Shown piece after piece: positions 60,421-64,000 of a stretch of DNA of 64,000 nucleotides. Numbering within the stretch: position 1 is the stretch's first letter; every line of letters begins with the position of its first letter. This stretch comes from Lewinella sp. W8 (lineage in GTDB: Bacteria; Bacteroidota; Bacteroidia; Chitinophagales; Saprospiraceae). The position numbers and the translations under genes were made by a program. A model generated the notes under the pieces. That model was not told the DNA's origin. It did no database searches and saw nothing but the letters and a program-made list of their open reading frames with translations. Location: positions 146,553 to 210,552 of the forward strand of contig NZ_SNAQ03000011.1 in the NCBI RefSeq assembly GCF_004375085.3, in the 5' to 3' direction.

Positions 60421-60462
60421 ACCACAAAAGCCGCTCCCCCATCGGGAAGCGGCTTTTGTGGT
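60421..60462 (-). terminator. Rho-independent terminator of the DUF2723 gene
   Basis: A 15-bp stem, ACCACAAAAGCCGCT with AGCGGCTTTTGTGGT, has a 12-base loop. It starts 17 bases after the stop codon. Confidence 0.88.
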
Positions 60463-60478
60463 TCACACGGGATTCAAC

Positions 60479-63400
60479 TTATCCCGGCAGGCGACCGTCC
60501 TGATCGGGCAGGAGGTAGAGGTGGTTGCCGAGGATGGCCTCCACGGAAGACCGCAGCTCGGGGCTGCCACTGACGCGCAGCTGCAGCAGCAGCTGCTGCA
60601 CGATGTTGCGCGCCTGGCTCAGTTCCCGGCGGTAGCTGGTGTTGATGATCTCCTCGTCCAGGCTGTCGAAGTAATCCAGGCGGTCGGCCGTGTTACGGGC
60701 CAGTTGCTGGATGACCTCCGCGGCACGATCGGGTTCTCCGGCCTGGAAGTAGGGCTGGAGCATCAACAGCGTCTGGTAGAAGAAGGGGAAGTTCATGTCG
60801 GGGAAGGCCTCGAAGTAACGATCACCGAGGGCCAGCGCCCGTTCCTTGTCGCCCTTGGCCAGCAGGGTCTCCATGGTGCGCATGGTGACGAGCTGGTGCG
60901 ACTGGATGGCGGGGGCATAACTACTGCTGATGTGGGTGTCGACCTTATCGAAGTTACCGTACATCCACTCGTTCATCACCAGGTTAGCGGTCTTGTCTTC
61001 GTTGACGCCCCCACTGCCGATGATGCCGTAGTTGGCGTCGGAGGGGTTCTGGGTTACGGTCAGCTTCAGGGCCAGGCCCTCCAGTTCGAGGTAGTCCTCC
61101 AGGCCCAGCAGTTTGCTGGGCTGACAGGTAACTGCCCAGTAGATGGGACGATCATACATGTTGGAGGCAATGATGTCCATAATCGCAATCTCGTCCTTGA
61201 GCAGGCGGTTGTTGTTCACCCGGATGGGAATGCGTTGGCGCACGGGCTCCCCGTCGGGAACCAACCACGGCGCACTCTGCAGACGGCGGGGATCCACCTG
61301 AATGCCAACGTTACAGCTGGTGTAGTAGGTTTCAAACTGCCCGCCACCCTGGGTGGGCACGGGGCGATCCGTGCCGAGATCGGCTACGAATTGCTCCAGG
61401 CTCATCGGGCGATCCCGGTTGCACTGCCGCTCCATATTGTCGCGGTTGAAGTAGGGAATCTGGTTCCGCTTACGGCCCCGCATCTGGTCGGCGGTCAGGG
61501 TCAGGTTCAACGGACGAGAGTCGTTCATCTTGTACCGGAGCAGGTCGATGTACCAGTCCACGGCAATCAGGCTCAGGTTGACCACCCGGACGTCCGGACG
61601 AATACCTTCCACCTCCTGGGCGTACCAGAGCGGATAGGTATCATTATCACCGTAGGTGAAAATTACCGCGTCCTGATCGACGGACTCCAGGAAGTTGTGG
61701 GCGTAGTCGCGGGCACCGGAATGCAGGGCGCGGCTGTGATCGTCCCAGTTCTGGAAGCCCATCAGGAGGGGAGCCACCAGCACAACGGCACCGATACCTC
61801 CCGCTACGGCAAATCCTTTCTGGTTGAGGTATTTCCGGGCCATCTCGTAGAGGGCCGGAACGGCCATGCCCATCCAGATGCAGAAGGTGAAGAAGGAGCC
61901 GACCAGTACGTAATCCCGTTCCCGGGGTTCGTTGGGCGGCTGGTTGGTGTAGATGATGATGCCGATACCCGTAATGACGAACAGGGTAAGCAGCCCCAGG
62001 AATTCCTTGTTACGCCGACCGGCGTGCCAGAACAAACCGATCAGGCCAAAGAGCAGCGGCAGCAGGTAGTACGTATTCCGGGCGGGATCATTCTTGAAGT
62101 CTTCGGGCAGTTCGTCGAGGTTGCCGAGTCGGGCTTCGTCGAGGAACTTGATACCGCTGATCCAGTTGCCGGAGCTTTCGTCCCAGCTGTAGAAGCCCTG
62201 CTCACCGTTCTGACGGCCGGCGAAGTTCCACATGAAGTAGCGCCAGTACATCCAGCCCAGTTGGTAGTTAAACAGGAAGCGGATGTTGTCCAGCTGGGTC
62301 GGACGACCGCGGGGAACCGGCTGGGAGGGGTCCAGCCCCATCCACTGGGCGTAGAGGCCAGGGCGGCCCTGGCTGTTGTCGTACATCCGGCTGAAGAACA
62401 TCTTCTTGTTGTACTCCGGCGTAATCTTGTAGGTAACGTCTTCTTCGTACTTGTCGCCTACCAGCCCGTAGCGACCCTCCACCTCGGTGGAAACGACCTG
62501 GGCCTGGAAGGTCTGACCGTAGAGCAGACTCCGCTCACCGTACTGCTCCCGGTTGAGGTAGGGAAGGAGGCTGGTGACGTTGTCCGGATTGTTCATGTTC
62601 ACCGGCGTCTTGGCGGCGGCCCGGGTCACGACGACTCCGACGGTGCTGAAGGCAATACACAAGAGCGCGAAGCCCACGAATACCTGCTGCCAGACGGCAC
62701 TCTGCTTGCGGTGAGCGTAGCGCAGGCCAAAGTAGACGATGGCCCCCATGAGCAGGATGGTGGGAACGATGCCGGAATGAACCGGCAAGCCGAAGCTGTT
62801 CACCATCGGGATTTCAAAGAAGTGCCAGATGGTGGGAATACCCACGATGATAAAGGCCTGAATGAAGACGATAATGCCGATGCCGGTGACCACGGCGAGG
62901 CCGAGGCCCAGCCAGCTGGTTTCCTTATATTTTTTGAAGTAGTAGAAGATCGCCATGGCGGGGATCGTCAGAATCGACAGCAGGTGAACCCCGATGGACA
63001 GGCCGGAGGCAAAAAGGGCAAAGAGCAACCAGCGGTCGGCTTCCGGGGTGTCCGGCTTGGCGTACCAGCGGATCATGGCCCATACCGTAAGACAGGTGAA
63101 GAGGAGCGACATGGCGTATACCTCACCCTCCACGGCAGAGAACCAGATGGAAGAACTGAAGGTCGTAGCCAGCCCGGCCACGAGGCCGGCAGCGGCTACG
63201 GCAATGGTTTGTCCGCTGCCGAGTTCCGCTTCCTCGTCCCGGCCCAGCAGGGAAAGGATGCTGAGGCGGATGGTGATCCAGGAAACCAGGGCGGCGGCGA
63301 AGGCCGTGCTGATGCCAGACATGGCGTTAACGCCGTAGGCGATGGCCTCCGGACTGGAGGACAGCAAACTGCCCAGGCCGGCAAATATGCGACCGATGAT

Positions 63401-63574
63401 CAGGAAGAGCGGTGCCCCGGGAGGGTGCACGACCTGTAGTTTGTAGGCACCAAGGATGAATTCTCCACAATCCCAAAGACTACCCGTACGCTCGGCGGAA
63501 AGCAGGTAGACGACCGCCGCGACGGCAAAAACTAGCCAGCCCGTTAATTGGTGTAGGCGATTTAATTTTCCCAT
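60479..63574 (-). CDS. DUF2723 membrane glycosyltransferase-like protein
   Basis: A 1031-residue inner-membrane protein. The first 560 residues contain about 12 membrane helices with the DUF2723 signature start (AAVVYLLSAERTGSLWDCGEFILGAYKLQVVHPPGAPLFLIIGRIFA); the acidic D-x-GE in LWDCGEFI is the counterpart of the catalytic Asp region in GT-C transferases. The C-terminal 400 residues are soluble (FTYGDNDTYPLWYAQEVEGIRPDVRVVNLSLIAVDWYI) and probably periplasmic. The family is classed with GT-C glycosyltransferases and is a candidate protein O-mannosyltransferase of Bacteroidota; the acceptor is not shown here. It has its own promoter and terminator. Confidence 0.9.
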   Translation of the reverse strand: MGKLNRLHQLTGWLVFAVAAVVYLLSAERTGSLWDCGEFILGAYKLQVVHPPGAPLFLIIGRIFAGLGSLLSSSPEAIAYGVNAMSGISTAFAAALVSWITIRLSILSLLGRDEEAELGSGQTIAVAAAGLVAGLATTFSSSIWFSAVEGEVYAMSLLFTCLTVWAMIRWYAKPDTPEADRWLLFALFASGLSIGVHLLSILTIPAMAIFYYFKKYKETSWLGLGLAVVTGIGIIVFIQAFIIVGIPTIWHFFEIPMVNSFGLPVHSGIVPTILLMGAIVYFGLRYAHRKQSAVWQQVFVGFALLCIAFSTVGVVVTRAAAKTPVNMNNPDNVTSLLPYLNREQYGERSLLYGQTFQAQVVSTEVEGRYGLVGDKYEEDVTYKITPEYNKKMFFSRMYDNSQGRPGLYAQWMGLDPSQPVPRGRPTQLDNIRFLFNYQLGWMYWRYFMWNFAGRQNGEQGFYSWDESSGNWISGIKFLDEARLGNLDELPEDFKNDPARNTYYLLPLLFGLIGLFWHAGRRNKEFLGLLTLFVITGIGIIIYTNQPPNEPRERDYVLVGSFFTFCIWMGMAVPALYEMARKYLNQKGFAVAGGIGAVVLVAPLLMGFQNWDDHSRALHSGARDYAHNFLESVDQDAVIFTYGDNDTYPLWYAQEVEGIRPDVRVVNLSLIAVDWYIDLLRYKMNDSRPLNLTLTADQMRGRKRNQIPYFNRDNMERQCNRDRPMSLEQFVADLGTDRPVPTQGGGQFETYYTSCNVGIQVDPRRLQSAPWLVPDGEPVRQRIPIRVNNNRLLKDEIAIMDIIASNMYDRPIYWAVTCQPSKLLGLEDYLELEGLALKLTVTQNPSDANYGIIGSGGVNEDKTANLVMNEWMYGNFDKVDTHISSSYAPAIQSHQLVTMRTMETLLAKGDKERALALGDRYFEAFPDMNFPFFYQTLLMLQPYFQAGEPDRAAEVIQQLARNTADRLDYFDSLDEEIINTSYRRELSQARNIVQQLLLQLRVSGSPELRSSVEAILGNHLYLLPDQDGRLPG

Positions 63575-64000
63575 GTAATTTTTCTATTGCAAGTGCTCCA
63601 AAGAGCAAAACGCCACAAAGCTAGCACTTTATTGCTGCTTCCAAGCATAATGCCCCCGGCCTTATCAGGAACAACGTGGCCCATCTTTGGTCCCCATGAG
63701 CGAAAATACCCTGTACTGCCGTGAGGTAGCGGGAACCAGAAGGCAATTTTGGGGGGCATACACTATTGGGGGCTCCCCGTTCAATCGGGGCAGGAAAATT
63801 TGTATTGAAAGGACAGGGTAACTCGCGGGTAGACTTAAAGAAACTGGCCGTGAACGGGACTAGCCCACGTTGCGCTCCTCCGAGGTGCTATGATAAAAAC
63901 CAAGTAAAGTGAGAAGTTTTTTACCTTGAGGGATCAAAAAGCCGCTCAGTTTACTGAGTGAGCTACTGTAGGCGGACTGAGAGGTTCGCCTACTTCATTT
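63575..64000. other. Right-end intergenic region
   Basis: The region holds the promoter of the DUF2723 gene and no gene that I can support. Near the end, GTAGGCG and CGCCTAC arms (63971-63996) may form a hairpin that belongs to the next transcription unit. Confidence 0.45.
63616..63644 (-). promoter_or_regulatory. Promoter of the DUF2723 gene
   Basis: On the minus strand, TTG (63644-63642) is followed after 18 bases by TAGCTTTG (63623-63616), a full match to TAnnTTTG. The leader would be about 35 bases. Confidence 0.7.

Noticed and set aside
60458..63439. A 993-codon open frame on the plus strand
   Set aside because: It is the antisense shadow of the DUF2723 gene; its product is low-complexity Val/Gly/His-rich with no family motifs.

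Overview
This is a GC-rich chromosomal segment of a free-living member of the Bacteroidota, most like the Saprospiria (the Lewinella and Neolewinella group). The assignment is inferred from gene content: a type IX secretion (T9SS) cargo with a C-terminal sorting domain, a 2379-residue gliding-type adhesin coupled to a PorP/SprF protein, a GldB-like lipoprotein, a DUF2723 membrane glycosyltransferase, DUF2911 and DUF4834 proteins, lipoproteins with Bacteroidota-style lipoboxes, several starts with little visible Shine-Dalgarno sequence, and promoters of the TTG / TAnnTTTG type.

Layout. 1-4800: a truncated methyltransferase, a DUF1080 lipoprotein, an aspartyl protease with a PDZ domain, a T9SS cargo and a rhodanese with a Cys-rich tail, all on the minus strand. 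4900-5800: four minus-strand tRNA genes (Asn, probable Asp, Ile, Lys) and a terminator. 6300-8400: a PhyH oxygenase and a DUF2911/TPR protein. 9100-11400: a BlaI-type repressor and an M56 metalloprotease fused to a DUF4097-like domain, with four operator dyads at their promoter. 11500-19000: an ABC exporter, an outer-membrane barrel, GldB, a 2-oxoglutarate oxygenase, TatA and a DUF937 protein. 19000-27100: PorP/SprF and the giant adhesin. 27400-38500: gltX, a NodB deacetylase, a four-helix-bundle protein, a beta-helix protein, an EnvC-like protein, a GNAT enzyme, DUF4834, an RluA synthase, a serine hydrolase, an AraC regulator and rsmG. 38600-49600: a second serine hydrolase, a GT4 glycosyltransferase, a 2TM protein, 6-phosphogluconolactonase, a large SNF2 helicase and dnaB. 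49900-54400: an AGE-type epimerase, a sodium:solute symporter, a 40-residue membrane peptide and an acyl-CoA ligase. 54500-60250: small accessory genes (DUF1203, TfoX, methyltransferase, LysE, alpha/beta hydrolase, a sugar-hydrolase-like lipoprotein, DinB). 60479-63574: the DUF2723 protein.

How the genes work together. The adhesin/PorP pair, the T9SS cargo, GldB and the outer-membrane barrel belong to surface export and gliding. The DUF2723 protein, GT4 enzyme, NodB enzyme and EnvC-like protein act on the cell surface or envelope. The BlaI/M56 pair is a self-contained signalling operon. The rest is mostly housekeeping.

The unusual content is between the genes. (1) A 535-bp non-genic element with conserved hairpins occurs twice, at 8466 and 41710. 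(2) A short dispersed repeat with core GCACCTGCG occurs 14 times, ten between genes, often touching stop codons, and four inside genes. (3) Two families of perfect palindromes match the ends of the 535-bp element. (4) A 46-bp repeat lies partly within an 85-bp direct duplication that copies the 3' end of the ABC exporter gene. (5) There are arrays of an octamer (ACCAACAG / TTAGTCTG). (6) There is a 161-bp MITE-like sequence. No CRISPR array, rRNA, prophage or intact insertion sequence was seen.
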